From Sphingopyxis sp. (GTDB taxonomy: Bacteria; Pseudomonadota; Alphaproteobacteria; Sphingomonadales; Sphingomonadaceae), in contig NZ_JAEULM010000002.1 in assembly GCF_016793825.1 (NCBI RefSeq), positions 153,976 to 217,975 on the forward strand: a stretch of 64,000 bases of DNA, given 5' to 3'. Positions 33,899 to 43,132 of this stretch are shown piece by piece. The notes beneath the pieces were generated by a model. The model worked only from the letters and a program-made list of their open reading frames with translations, made no database searches and was not told where the DNA came from. Each line of letters begins with the position of its first letter. The stretch's first letter is position 1. The position numbers and the translations under genes are program-made.

Positions 33899-35068
33899 TT
33901 ACAATCGCTCGATGATCGTGACGTTGGCCTGGCCGCCGCCTTCGCACATCGTCTGCAAACCATATTTGCCGCCCGTCGCGTCGAGCACGCCGAGCAGGGT
34001 CGCCATCAGCTTCGTACCCGAAGCGCCGAGCGGATGGCCAAGCGCGATCGCGCCGCCATGCTGGTTGATCCGTGCCGGATCGGCGCCCAGATATTTGAGC
34101 CATGCGAGCGGGACCGGCGCGAACGCCTCGTTCACTTCATAAGCGTCGATATCCTCGATCTTCATGCCCGCCTTCTTCAGCGCCCGTTCGGTGGCGAACA
34201 GCGGTTCTTCGAGCATGATCACCGGATCGCCTGCGGTCACCGAGATATGGTGGATGCGCGCACGCGGGGTGAGGCCATGATCCTTCAGTGCCTGTTCCGA
34301 AACAACAAGTGCTGCGGACGCGCCATCGCAAATCTGGCTCGACGACGCGGCGGTGATCGAACCACCCTCCTGCAGCAGCTTGACGCCGGCAATGCCTTCA
34401 AGCGTCGCGTCGAAACGGATCCCCTCGTCGACCAGATGAATCTGGCGTCCTTCGGGCGTGTCGATTTCGACCCCGACAACCTCGCGCTTGAAATGACCAG
34501 CTTCGGTCGCGGCGGCACCGCGACGGTGGCTTTCGAGCGCGAAGGCGTCGAGATCGCCCTTCGTGAAGCCATGCTTCTTGACGATCATTTCGGCGCCGGC
34601 GAACTGGCTGAACATGATGCCGGGGAATTTCTCCTCGAGCCGCTCCGACTTATAGTGGCCAAGCCCTTCCTTCATGAACAGCGTCGCGACGCTGCCCATC
34701 GGCACGCGGGTCATGCTTTCGATGCCGCTGGCCAGGACGATGTCCTGCGTTCCCGACATCACCGCCTGCGCGGCAAACTGAACCGCCTGCTGCGACGATC
34801 CGCACTGGCGATCGATCGTCACCGCGGGGATCGAATCGGGCAGCTTAGAGGCGAGGACCGCGTTGCGGCCGACGTCCATCGTCTGCTGACCGCCTTGGCT
34901 GACGCAGCCGGTGATGACGTCATCGATCGCCTTCGTGTCGAAATCATTGCGGTCGGCGATCGCGTCGAACACCGCGGCGCCGAGATCGACGGGGTGGACG
35001 CCGGCGAGCCGGCCGCCGCGCTTGCCGCCGGCGGTGCGAACGGCGTCGACGATATATGCTGTAGCCAT
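33899..35068 (-). CDS. Acetyl-CoA C-acyltransferase (thiolase)
   Basis: A 389-residue thiolase with nucleophile Cys in DRQCGSSQQAVQFAAQAV (about 87), His in the NEAFAPVPLAW / NQHGGAIALGHPLGASG block (about 330-360), and the C-terminal catalytic Cys in LQTMCEGGGQANVTIIE (about 377). It cleaves 3-ketoacyl-CoA. Second gene of the acyl-CoA operon, with hairpin repeats on both sides. Confidence 0.95.
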   Translation of the reverse strand: MATAYIVDAVRTAGGKRGGRLAGVHPVDLGAAVFDAIADRNDFDTKAIDDVITGCVSQGGQQTMDVGRNAVLASKLPDSIPAVTIDRQCGSSQQAVQFAAQAVMSGTQDIVLASGIESMTRVPMGSVATLFMKEGLGHYKSERLEEKFPGIMFSQFAGAEMIVKKHGFTKGDLDAFALESHRRGAAATEAGHFKREVVGVEIDTPEGRQIHLVDEGIRFDATLEGIAGVKLLQEGGSITAASSSQICDGASAALVVSEQALKDHGLTPRARIHHISVTAGDPVIMLEEPLFATERALKKAGMKIEDIDAYEVNEAFAPVPLAWLKYLGADPARINQHGGAIALGHPLGASGTKLMATLLGVLDATGGKYGLQTMCEGGGQANVTIIERL

Positions 35069-35091
35069 GGGGAGTTCCTTTCACCTTCTTC

Positions 35092-35112
35092 CCTCTCCCC
35101 TTGCGGGAGAGG
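35092..35112. repeat. CCTCTCCC / GGGAGAGG hairpin between acyl-CoA dehydrogenase and thiolase genes
   Basis: Perfect 8-bp arms 35092-35099 and 35105-35112 around CTTGC in a 53-bp intercistronic gap. On the coding (minus) strand it is not followed by a U-tract. A variant of the CCCTCCC hairpin family. Confidence 0.55.
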
Positions 35113-35121
35113 AATTTTTCA

Positions 35122-36282
35122 TCAGAGCTTGCGCCCGATCAGTTCCTTCATGATCTCGTTGGTGCCGCCAAAGATGCGGGTCACGCGCGCGGCGCGCCAG
35201 GCGCGGGCGATGGGATATTCGTTCATATAGCCCGCGCCGCCGAATAACTGGAGGCATTTGTCCATGACCTCCCATTGCAATTCGGTGTGCCACAGCTTCG
35301 CCGCGGCGCCCTCTTCGGGGGTCAGTTCCTTCTTCAGATGCCGCGCCAGCGCCCAGTCGAGATGGGCCCAGCCGACCTGCAATTTCGCCTTCAGATCGGC
35401 GAGCACGAAGCGGCTGTTCTGGAAATCGAGGATCGGCTTGCCGAACGCCTTGCGGTCGCGCGTGTATTCGACCGTGTCGTCGAACGCGCGCTGCGCCGAT
35501 GCCTGCGCGCTGACCGCGATCGACAGGCGCTCCTGCGGCAGCTCGCTCATCAGATAGATGAAGCCCTGCCCTTCCTCGCCAAGGCAGTTGGTGATCGGCA
35601 CGCGGACGTCGTTGAAGAACAGCTCCGACGTATCGGCTTCGTCCTGTCCGATCTTGTCGAGGTTGCGGCCACGCTGGAACCCTTCGCGGTCGGCCTCGAC
35701 CAGCACGATCGACACACCCTTCCACGCCGGCTGCACCTCGGTGTCGGTCTTGACGCAGACGAGGATCAGGTCGGCATTCTGGCCGTTGGTGATATAGGTT
35801 TTCGACCCGTTGATGACATAGTGATTGCCATCCTTCTTCGCGGTCGTGCGCATCCCCTGCAGGTCGCTTCCGGTTCCCGGTTCGGTCATCGCGATCGCGG
35901 TGATCACTTCGCCCGCGACCATCTTGGGCAGCCAGTGCTTCTTCTGCTCTTCGCTGCCGTAACGGGTGATATAGTTGGTCACGATGTCCGACTGGAGCGA
36001 AAAGCCCGTGGTCACGCGGCCGTAATAGGCGCTTTCCTCGTCGACGATCGCATTATAGCCGAAGTCGAGGCCCAGCCCGCCATATTCCTCGGGCACCGTC
36101 GGACACAGCAGGCCAAGCTCGCCCGCCTTGGGCCAGATGCTCTTCGGAACGATGCCGTCCTCGGCCCATTTCGCCTGGTTTGGCGCGACTTCCTTTTCCA
36201 GGAACTGGCGCACCGTCGCGCGAAACGCTTCATGATCCTCGCTATAGGCGGAGCGCGAGAGGTTATCGAGCGACATCGTCAT
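35122..36282 (-). CDS. Acyl-CoA dehydrogenase
   Basis: A 386-residue flavin-dependent dehydrogenase. Helical N-domain (EAFRATVRQFLEKEVAPNQA), the FAD/substrate signature AIAMTEPGTGSDLQGMRTTA (about 133-152), and the C-terminal QLFGGAGYMNEYPIARAWRA and IFGGTNEIMKELIGRKL. It oxidises acyl-CoA to the 2-enoyl-CoA. The ATGs at 36282 and 36276 are both close to AAGGGAAAGG. First gene of the operon dehydrogenase-thiolase-SDR-thioesterase, below a LiuR-like operator. Confidence 0.95.
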   Translation of the reverse strand: MTMSLDNLSRSAYSEDHEAFRATVRQFLEKEVAPNQAKWAEDGIVPKSIWPKAGELGLLCPTVPEEYGGLGLDFGYNAIVDEESAYYGRVTTGFSLQSDIVTNYITRYGSEEQKKHWLPKMVAGEVITAIAMTEPGTGSDLQGMRTTAKKDGNHYVINGSKTYITNGQNADLILVCVKTDTEVQPAWKGVSIVLVEADREGFQRGRNLDKIGQDEADTSELFFNDVRVPITNCLGEEGQGFIYLMSELPQERLSIAVSAQASAQRAFDDTVEYTRDRKAFGKPILDFQNSRFVLADLKAKLQVGWAHLDWALARHLKKELTPEEGAAAKLWHTELQWEVMDKCLQLFGGAGYMNEYPIARAWRAARVTRIFGGTNEIMKELIGRKL

Positions 36283-36352
36283 CCTTTCCCTTGGGGCAGC
36301 CGCACGCAAGCGGGGAGTCGGCCGCAATATTCGACGACCACCTGACCTTACG

Positions 36353-36368
36353 TTTACGTGCACGTCAA
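36353..36368. promoter_or_regulatory. LiuR-like operator upstream of the acyl-CoA degradation operon
   Basis: TTTACGTG (36353-36360) and CACGTCAA (36361-36368) form a 16-bp palindrome with one mismatched pair. It matches the TTkACGTnnACGTmAA pattern described for MerR-family LiuR regulators of branched-chain amino acid and fatty acid catabolism. It lies about 70-85 bp before the dehydrogenase start. Confidence 0.6.
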
Positions 36369-36418
36369 GTAGAAATGCCGCTACGGCAGGAAGTTCGTTC
36401 GCCGTTGCCTTTCTTTCC

Positions 36419-36503
36419 TCGTCATCCCGGACTTGATCCGGGATCCATTCTTGCAAGCGCAGGGGGCGTGGTCTCCGCAGCAAGTCCGGGCTGGCGATGA
36501 CGA
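36419..36503. repeat. MITE-like intergenic hairpin element (CGTCATCCCGG type)
   Basis: The left end TCGTCATCCCGGACTTG pairs with CAAGTCCGGG (36481-36490) plus CGATGACGA at the right end; an inner GATCCGGGATC stem follows the left arm. Same terminal sequence as the elements at 32444 and 53768. Confidence 0.65.
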
Positions 36504-36596
36504 AGGGTCGCGCCGGGCGCGTCGTACTCCATCGGCGGCGGCCGAATAGGTTTGCGGCGGCTGGGCAGTCGGGGCTCGCCGCGCTAAGGCCCGCTC

Positions 36597-37466
36597 ATGG
36601 TGGACCTGTTTCTCGATGCCGGCGCCCAGCTCGGCGAATCGCCCCGCTGGCACGCCGCCGAGGCGCGTCTATACTGGGTCGATATCGACGCGCATTGCAT
36701 CCATCGCACCGATCCGGCGACCGGGACGACCGAGACGATGCAGATGACCGGCGCCGTCGGTTGCGTCGCGCCGCGCGCGCAGGGCGGGTTGGTCGTGGGA
36801 CTGAAAGACGGCTGCGCACTGATCGACGCATGGGGCGACGTCCCGCACGCCTTCGGACCGCAGGTCCTCGCAGGCATCCCGGAACAGCGCTTCAACGATG
36901 GCTGCGTCGACGCCGCCGGGCGCCTGTGGATCGGCAGCGTGACGAGCGACAAGTCGAATCCGGGCGCCATGCTCTTTCGCCTCGACCCCGACGGCGACCT
37001 CACACCGATGATCGGCGGGCTGCTGACCAGCAACGGCGCGGCGTTCAGCCCCGACGGGCGAACCTTCTACCATGCCGATACGCCGACCCATGCCCTGCGC
37101 GCCTATGACGTCGATCCCGCGACCGGCGAGCTTGGCGACGACCGCCTTTTCCATCAGTTCGAGACTGGCACCGGCCGCCCCGACGGCGGCACCGTCGATG
37201 CCGATGGCTGTTACTGGTCAGCGCTGTGGGATGGCTGGCGCGTTGTCCGCCTCTCGCCCGCTGGCGAGCTTCTCCAGACGGTCGAGATGCCCGTCCAGCG
37301 TCCGTCGATGATCGCCCTCGGCGGCGCCGACTTGCGGACTGCTTTCGTGACCAGCGCAGGCAAGAACCTGACCGAAGCGGAGCGTAAGGCCCAGCCCCAT
37401 GCAGGCGGACTCTTCACCTTCCGCGTCGATGTGCCGGGCGTGGCGCAACCGGGCTTTGCGGGTTAA
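36597..37466 (+). CDS. SMP-30/gluconolactonase-family protein
   Basis: A 289-residue six-bladed propeller protein. Family markers: LGESPRWHAAEARLYWVDI (metal-ligand Glu at about 12), FNDGCVDAAGRLWIGS (about 99-114), TSNGAAFSPDGRTFYHADT, RPDGGTVDADGCYWSALWDG (metal-ligand Asp at about 200). Members hydrolyse sugar lactones; substrate is not determined. Monocistronic as far as can be seen. Confidence 0.9.
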   Translation: MVDLFLDAGAQLGESPRWHAAEARLYWVDIDAHCIHRTDPATGTTETMQMTGAVGCVAPRAQGGLVVGLKDGCALIDAWGDVPHAFGPQVLAGIPEQRFNDGCVDAAGRLWIGSVTSDKSNPGAMLFRLDPDGDLTPMIGGLLTSNGAAFSPDGRTFYHADTPTHALRAYDVDPATGELGDDRLFHQFETGTGRPDGGTVDADGCYWSALWDGWRVVRLSPAGELLQTVEMPVQRPSMIALGGADLRTAFVTSAGKNLTEAERKAQPHAGGLFTFRVDVPGVAQPGFAG

Positions 37467-37556
37467 ACTGCCGCGCTTGCACCTCTTCGCCATCTCGGGT
37501 TAAGGCTCGGAGCAACATGGTTTCGGCCGAAACCGTTTCCCCGGGGAGATTTGACG

Positions 37557-39740
37557 ATGTCGCGCAAGGCGCAGCCGCTTTTCCGTTCGTCGATGCTGCT
37601 TGCATCGACTGCCTTTCTGATGGGTTATAGCCCGATGACCATCGCCGCCGAAACCGCAGCCAAACCAGCGCCCGCCGCCACGACGGACGCCAACCCGATG
37701 CTCCAGCCCTGGACGGGCCCCTACGAAGGGGTGCCGCCGTGGGACAAGATGGACCCCGAGCTGTTCCCCGATGCCTTCACCAAGGGCATGGCGGCCGTGA
37801 AGGCCGAAGTGCAGGCAGTGATCGACAATCCGGCCGAGCCTACCTTCGAGAATACCCATGTCCCGATGCAACTCGCGGGCGAAGCGATGGAGCGCGTCTT
37901 CGCCCTGTGGGGCGTGCAGACCTCGAACAAATCGAACGACCGGGTCGAGGATATCGACGCCGAGTGGAGCCCGAAGCTCACCACCTTCTACACCGAGCTG
38001 TTCCTCGAGCCAAAGCTCTTCGCACGCTACAAGGCGGTGTACGACAAGCGCCTGACCAGCGGCCTCAACGCCCAGCAAATCCGCATCGTCGAACGCAGCT
38101 ATGACGAGATGGTACGCGACGGCGCCAATCTGTCGCCGCCCGACAAGGCGAAACTCGTCAACCTGAACGCCAAGCTCGAAGGCTTGTTCTCGACCTTTTC
38201 GTCAAAGCTGCTCGGCGACGAAAAGCTCTATACCTTCGTCATCAACCAGGCCGAACTCGACGGACTCCCTACCGGTTTCGTCGCCTCGCTCGCCGACGCG
38301 GCCGAGGCGCAGGGCAAGACGGGCCAGTGGGCGATCAAGAACACGCGCTCGTCAGCCCAGCCGGTGCTGCAGAACGCCACCAACCGCGCGCTGCGCGAAA
38401 AGGTCTGGCGCGCCTTCGTCAATCGCGGCGACAATGGCGATGCGAACGACACCAATGCGACTATCGCCGAAATCCTGAAGCTGCGGCAGGAACGCGCAGC
38501 GCTGCTTGGTTTCCCGACGCACGCCGATTACCGCATGGCCGATACGATGGCCAAGACCCCGGCACATGCGATGGACCTGATGATGAAGGTCTGGCCCGCC
38601 GCAGTCGCGCGCGCGAAGGAAGAAGTCGCCGACATGCAGGCGATCGCCGACGCAGAAGCAAAAGCCGGCAAGGGACCGAAGATCACGATCGCGCCGTGGG
38701 ACTATCGCTATTACGCCGAAAAGGTCCGCAAGGCGAAGTACGACCTCGATGAAAGCGAGGTGAAGCCCTATCTCCAGCTCGACAAGCTTCGCGACGCGAT
38801 GTTCTGGTCGGCGGGGCAGCTCTATGACCTCGGCTTCCGCGAAAACACGGGCACGATTCCGGTCTTCGACCCCAAGGTAAAGACGTTCGAGGTCTATAAC
38901 CTCAAGACGAACGCGAATGTCGGCGTTCTCTACCTCGACAATTTCGCGCGTGACGGCAAACGTTCGGGCGCATGGATGACCACCTATCGCAGCGAGCAGG
39001 GTCTTGGCGGCGAGCGCAACGTCCTCGCGTCGAACAACAATAATTTCACCGAGGGCGCGAAGGGCGAACCGACGCTCGTCAGCCTCGACGACGCAACGAC
39101 ACTGTTCCACGAATTCGGCCACGGCATCCATTATCTGTTGCAGCACGTCTATTATCCGGCGCTTGCCGGGGTACCGCGCGACTTCGTCGAATTTCCGAGC
39201 CAGGTGAACGAGAATTGGCTGATGACGCCAGAAGTGCTGTCGAAGTTCGCGACGCACTACAAGACCGGGGAACCGATGCCGCAGGCGCTGGTCGACAAGA
39301 TCCTTGCGTCGAACAAGTTCAACCAGGGCTTCGACACGGTCGAATATCTGTCGAGCGCGATCGTCGACATGAAACTGCACGATCGCAAGACGCCCGTGAC
39401 CGACGTCGACAAGTTCGAACGCGACACGCTGGCCGAAATGGGCATGCCGAAGGAAATCGTCATGCGCCACCGCCTGCCGCAGTTCGGCCACCTGTTTTCG
39501 AGCGACGCTTATTCAGCCGGCTATTACAGCTATCTCTGGTCGGAGACGATGGACGCCGACACCTGGGCGGCGTTCACCGAAGCCGGCGGACCGTGGGATC
39601 GCAGCGTCGCCGACAAGTTCCGCACCATATTGCTGATGACCGGCAACGAAACCGATCGCGCCGAAGCGTACCGCGCCTTCCGCGGCCGTGACCCCGACGT
39701 GAAAGCCCTGCTCCGCAAGCGCGGTTTTCCGACCGAATAG
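37557..39740 (+). CDS. Exported M3-family metallopeptidase (Dcp-like)
   Basis: A 727-residue zinc peptidase with signal peptide (LLASTAFLMGYSPMTIAAE). The zinc motif TTLFHEFGHGIHYLLQH is at about 515-531 (HExxH), with the third ligand Glu region FVEFPSQVNENW about 25 residues later. Dcp removes C-terminal dipeptides; M3 peptidases with signal peptides act in the periplasm. ATG 37557 is preferred over the TTG at 37551 because GGGGAG lies 9 nt upstream. It ends at a clear terminator. Confidence 0.93.
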   Translation: MSRKAQPLFRSSMLLASTAFLMGYSPMTIAAETAAKPAPAATTDANPMLQPWTGPYEGVPPWDKMDPELFPDAFTKGMAAVKAEVQAVIDNPAEPTFENTHVPMQLAGEAMERVFALWGVQTSNKSNDRVEDIDAEWSPKLTTFYTELFLEPKLFARYKAVYDKRLTSGLNAQQIRIVERSYDEMVRDGANLSPPDKAKLVNLNAKLEGLFSTFSSKLLGDEKLYTFVINQAELDGLPTGFVASLADAAEAQGKTGQWAIKNTRSSAQPVLQNATNRALREKVWRAFVNRGDNGDANDTNATIAEILKLRQERAALLGFPTHADYRMADTMAKTPAHAMDLMMKVWPAAVARAKEEVADMQAIADAEAKAGKGPKITIAPWDYRYYAEKVRKAKYDLDESEVKPYLQLDKLRDAMFWSAGQLYDLGFRENTGTIPVFDPKVKTFEVYNLKTNANVGVLYLDNFARDGKRSGAWMTTYRSEQGLGGERNVLASNNNNFTEGAKGEPTLVSLDDATTLFHEFGHGIHYLLQHVYYPALAGVPRDFVEFPSQVNENWLMTPEVLSKFATHYKTGEPMPQALVDKILASNKFNQGFDTVEYLSSAIVDMKLHDRKTPVTDVDKFERDTLAEMGMPKEIVMRHRLPQFGHLFSSDAYSAGYYSYLWSETMDADTWAAFTEAGGPWDRSVADKFRTILLMTGNETDRAEAYRAFRGRDPDVKALLRKRGFPTE

Positions 39741-39763
39741 ATCTGGGAATTCAACCGGGGAGG

Positions 39764-39792
39764 AAAGGGGGCCACCGTGCCCCCTTTGTTTT
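39764..39792 (+). terminator. Rho-independent terminator of the M3 peptidase gene
   Basis: A 9-bp perfect stem AAAGGGGGC (39764-39772) and GCCCCCTTT (39779-39787), loop CACCGT, followed by GTTTT, 24 bp after the stop codon. Confidence 0.85.
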
Positions 39793-39904
39793 GCACGATT
39801 GGCGGCGGCTGACGATCGGTCTCCGTCATCCAGGAAAAGGCCCCTCCCCCCCGACGCGGGACGTTCGCCGGTCCGAATCGAGCTCGTGCGAGCCGCCGAT
39901 GTAT

Positions 39905-42196
39905 TCACGCTGCTGCGGCGCGGCGCAATGTGATCGGGACCGATTTGTACGAAGGCGTGCCGCTGCGGCGGTCGTAGTCGTCGAGTGCGATAAGGCCGTT
40001 CGCTTCTGGATAATAGGCCGCAACCGAACCGCGTGCGATGGCGTGTGCGAGCACGGTCTGCCTCGCCAGCATGCGCCCCGATCCGGCAATCACATCGACG
40101 ATATCGCCATGCGCGAGGCCCATCGCCGTCAGGTCGTCGGCATTGGCGAAGATGACATCGCGCCGCCCGGAGACGCCGCGATAGCGGTCGTTCAGACCAT
40201 AGATGGTCGTGTTGTACTGGTCGTGGCTACGCACCGTCGTCAGCGTCAGCGGCGTGTCGTCGCGGCCGTCATCCTCATCGATCCCGGGATGGACGAGGAA
40301 ATGCGCCTTGCCGTCGGGCGTGTCCCATTCGCGGTTCGACGCCCCGACGCGGAGGCGAAAGCCCCCCGGCGCACGGACGCGGGTGTTGAAGTCGCGAAAG
40401 TCGGGAAACACTTCCTCGATCTTGTCGCGGATCCTGTCGTAATCGGCGACCAGCGCATCCCAGTCGACCGGAGTGTCCGGCACGGCGGCCTTTGCAATTC
40501 CGGCGACGATGGCGGGTTCGGACAATAGTCCCGGCGATGCCGGTTTCAGCTTGCCGCGCGAGGCGTGGACCATCGACATCGAATCCTCGACTGTCACCGA
40601 TTGCGGTCCGCTTTCCTGCATGTCGAGCTCGGTCCGGCCGAGGCAGGGCAGGATGATGCTTTCGCGGGCGATCAGAAGGCAGGTCCGGTTGAGCTTGGTA
40701 CAGATCTGGACGTTGAGGTCGATCTTGCGGAAAGCGGCGAAGCAGGCTGCGGGATCGGACATTGCGACCGCAAGATTGCCGCCAAGCCCGATGAACCCCT
40801 TCGCATAACCGTCGCGCATCGCAGCGATCGTTTCGACCGAATTATGTCCATGTTTGCGCGGGCTCGTGATTCCGAAGGCCGCATCGAGGCGGGCGAGAAA
40901 CGGTTCGGTCGGCAATTCGGTGATACCGACGGTCCGGTCGCCCTGGACATTGCTGTGTCCGCGCAAGGGGCAGATGCCGGCGCCGGCTTTACCGATGTTG
41001 CCGCGCAGCAGCAGCAGATTGGCGAGCTGCTGGACATTTTCGGTACCGTGGCGATGCTGCGTCAACCCCATGCCATAGCAGACGATGACGCGATCGGCCT
41101 GCCAGTAGGTGCGCGCCGCACCCTCGATGGCGGCGCGGGTAAGGCCCGACTTTCGTTCGATCGCGGGCCAGTCGGTCGCTGCGATGTCGGCCTTCAGATC
41201 CTCGATCCCTACCGTATGTTCGGCGATGAACGCGCGGTCGAGCATTCCTGGTCCACCGGCCGCGATGTCGGTCGCGTCGGCTTCAATCAACGCCTTCATC
41301 ATCCCCTTGAACAGCGCGGCGTCGCCGCCGATGCGAACCTGGTGATAGGCCGACGCCAACGGTGTCGAGCTCAGGGTCATCATCTCGACCGGCGCCTGCG
41401 GGTCCTGGAAGCGTTCGAGGCCGCGTTCGCGCATCGGATTGACGACGATGATCGGCACGCCCCGCCGCGACACCTCGCGCAACGTGCCGAGCATCCGCGG
41501 ATGGTTCGTGCCGGGGTTGTGCCCGATGCAGAAGACCGCGTCTGTAAGTTCGAAATCCTCGAGCGTCACGGTGCCCTTCCCGACCCCAATGGATTGCGGC
41601 AGGCCGGTGCTCGTCGCTTCGTGGCACATATTCGAACAATCGGGGAAATTGTTCGTGCCATAGATGCGGGCGAGGAGCTGATAGAGAAAGGCCGCCTCGT
41701 TCGACGTGCGGCCCGAGGTGTAGAATTCCATCCGGTCGGGATCGTCGATCGCCCGCATTGCGGCGCCGATGCGGGCAAAGGCTTCGTCCCACGCGATCGG
41801 TACGAAGCGGTCGCTGGCGGGATCATAGGCGAGCGGATCGGTGAGCCGGCCGGCGTCCTCCAGATCATAGTCCGACCATTGCCAGAGCGTTTCGACACTG
41901 TGCTTCGCGAAGAAATCGGGATCGACGCGCTTGGGTGTCGCTTCCCAGGTCACCGCCTTCGCGCCATTTTCGCAGAATTCGAATGACGAGCTGTGCTTGG
42001 GGTCGGGCCAGGCACAACCCGGACAGTCGAAGCCATCGGGCTGGTTGACCTGTAACAGCGCACGGGTGTCGGGGCTTGCGCCCATCTGTTCGCGCACGGC
42101 ACGGGCGACCGCGCGCAGCGCGCCCCATCCGCCGGCCGGGCCGGTATAGGGCTTTACGCCCACGGGTTCGTCATCTGCCATTTCGATCGCCTGCAT
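39905..42196 (-). CDS. FdhF/YdeP-family molybdopterin oxidoreductase
   Basis: A 763-residue bis-MGD type enzyme. An N-terminal CPGCAWPDP (about 58) is the only paired-cysteine motif, fewer than needed for a classic four-cysteine 4Fe-4S site. EFYTSGRTSNEAAFLYQLLA, NMCHEATSTGLPQSIGVGKG and CIGHNPGTNHPRML are the molybdopterin-domain hallmarks; C-terminal SVAAYYPEANGL is typical. Substrate is unknown for YdeP-type proteins (acid-resistance-linked in E. coli). It is followed upstream by fdhD on the same strand, the sulfurtransferase such enzymes need. ATGs at 42181 and 42196 are both plausible. Confidence 0.9.
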   Translation of the reverse strand: MQAIEMADDEPVGVKPYTGPAGGWGALRAVARAVREQMGASPDTRALLQVNQPDGFDCPGCAWPDPKHSSSFEFCENGAKAVTWEATPKRVDPDFFAKHSVETLWQWSDYDLEDAGRLTDPLAYDPASDRFVPIAWDEAFARIGAAMRAIDDPDRMEFYTSGRTSNEAAFLYQLLARIYGTNNFPDCSNMCHEATSTGLPQSIGVGKGTVTLEDFELTDAVFCIGHNPGTNHPRMLGTLREVSRRGVPIIVVNPMRERGLERFQDPQAPVEMMTLSSTPLASAYHQVRIGGDAALFKGMMKALIEADATDIAAGGPGMLDRAFIAEHTVGIEDLKADIAATDWPAIERKSGLTRAAIEGAARTYWQADRVIVCYGMGLTQHRHGTENVQQLANLLLLRGNIGKAGAGICPLRGHSNVQGDRTVGITELPTEPFLARLDAAFGITSPRKHGHNSVETIAAMRDGYAKGFIGLGGNLAVAMSDPAACFAAFRKIDLNVQICTKLNRTCLLIARESIILPCLGRTELDMQESGPQSVTVEDSMSMVHASRGKLKPASPGLLSEPAIVAGIAKAAVPDTPVDWDALVADYDRIRDKIEEVFPDFRDFNTRVRAPGGFRLRVGASNREWDTPDGKAHFLVHPGIDEDDGRDDTPLTLTTVRSHDQYNTTIYGLNDRYRGVSGRRDVIFANADDLTAMGLAHGDIVDVIAGSGRMLARQTVLAHAIARGSVAAYYPEANGLIALDDYDRRSGTPSYKSVPITLRRAAAA

Positions 42197-42241
42197 CGTT
42201 CCGTGTCGGGCAGCATAGCGCACCCGGGGCGGCCGCGTCGA

Positions 42242-43042
42242 TCACCCGATACAGCGGAAGGGATCGTTCAGGATCAGCGCGGCGTCCGGTCGGGCGAGAG
42301 TGACGAGGGTGAGTTGCGCCGCGACCGCCCGCTCGACAGCCAGACTGGTCGGCGCCGAAATCGTGACGAGCATCGGACAGCCGGCGCGCACCGTCTTTTC
42401 GACCAGCTCATAGCTGCAGCGTGCCGACAGCAGGACGAATCCCGATGCCGGATCGACAGCGTCCATCGCCAGCGCTCCCACCAGCTTGTCGAGCGCATTG
42501 TGACGACCGACATCCTCCCTCGCTGCGACCACCCCTCCTGTGGGGTCGCAGAAGGCGGCGGCATGAACGGCGCCGGTCGCGCGCCCGAGCGGTTGATGAT
42601 CCCCCAACGAGGCCAGTGCCCGCGCAATCGCGGCGCGATCGGTCGGACGGGGGCGCGCGGCAGCGGGCAGCGGGCGAAGCACCTGTTCGATCGTCTCGAT
42701 ACCGCAGAGCCCGCAACTGCTTTCCGACGCCCGCGTTCGCGCCCGTTCGATCACCCTGTCCATGCGGGCGGGTGCCAACCGGACGCGCACGACCCATCCC
42801 CCGCCGGCCCTGTTGACCTGCACTGCCCCGATATCGCCTGCGGATGAGGCCAGTCCTTCGCCGATCGTGAACCCCACCGCATAGGCTTCGAGATCGGCGG
42901 GGGTCGCCATCATCACAGCGTAACCGATGCCATTATACTCGATCGCGACCGGGGCCTCCACGGGAACCGCACGGTCGATCGCCGCGTCGTCCTGCCCCTG
43001 AAGGTCGAGGCGGCGCGCGGGAAATCGAAGATCGGTGTTCAT
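42242..43042 (-). CDS. fdhD: Formate dehydrogenase accessory sulfurtransferase FdhD
   Basis: A 266-residue FdhD. The catalytic cysteine pair lies in SSCGLCGIE (about 109-117), with EDVGRHNALDKLVGAL at about 178-193 and SARCSYELVEKTVRAGCPML at about 210-229. It passes sulfur from the cysteine desulfurase to the molybdenum cofactor. It directly precedes the FdhF-type gene (45 bp), which is its expected client. Confidence 0.95.
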   Translation of the reverse strand: MNTDLRFPARRLDLQGQDDAAIDRAVPVEAPVAIEYNGIGYAVMMATPADLEAYAVGFTIGEGLASSAGDIGAVQVNRAGGGWVVRVRLAPARMDRVIERARTRASESSCGLCGIETIEQVLRPLPAAARPRPTDRAAIARALASLGDHQPLGRATGAVHAAAFCDPTGGVVAAREDVGRHNALDKLVGALAMDAVDPASGFVLLSARCSYELVEKTVRAGCPMLVTISAPTSLAVERAVAAQLTLVTLARPDAALILNDPFRCIG

Positions 43043-43132
43043 CCCCGATGCCTAATACGCCGCCGACAGCGTGGCAACGCGCCGCGTCCACGGCCGACTT
43101 GGCATCACGGGGGCTTTCTGCGACGAGGAGGC

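Larger units (their letters stand above)
36283..36596. other. 314-bp intergenic region between acyl-CoA dehydrogenase and SMP-30 genes
   Basis: This divergent gap holds a LiuR-like operator (36353-36368) and a hairpin element (36419-36503). I see no further gene. The SMP-30 side has CTAAGG 10 nt before its ATG and little other recognisable promoter structure. Confidence 0.6.

Noticed and set aside
33821-35230. A 469-codon plus-strand frame across the thiolase gene
   Set aside because: Antisense shadow of thiolase; runs through the hairpin repeats at its 5' end, which no real gene would be expected to do.
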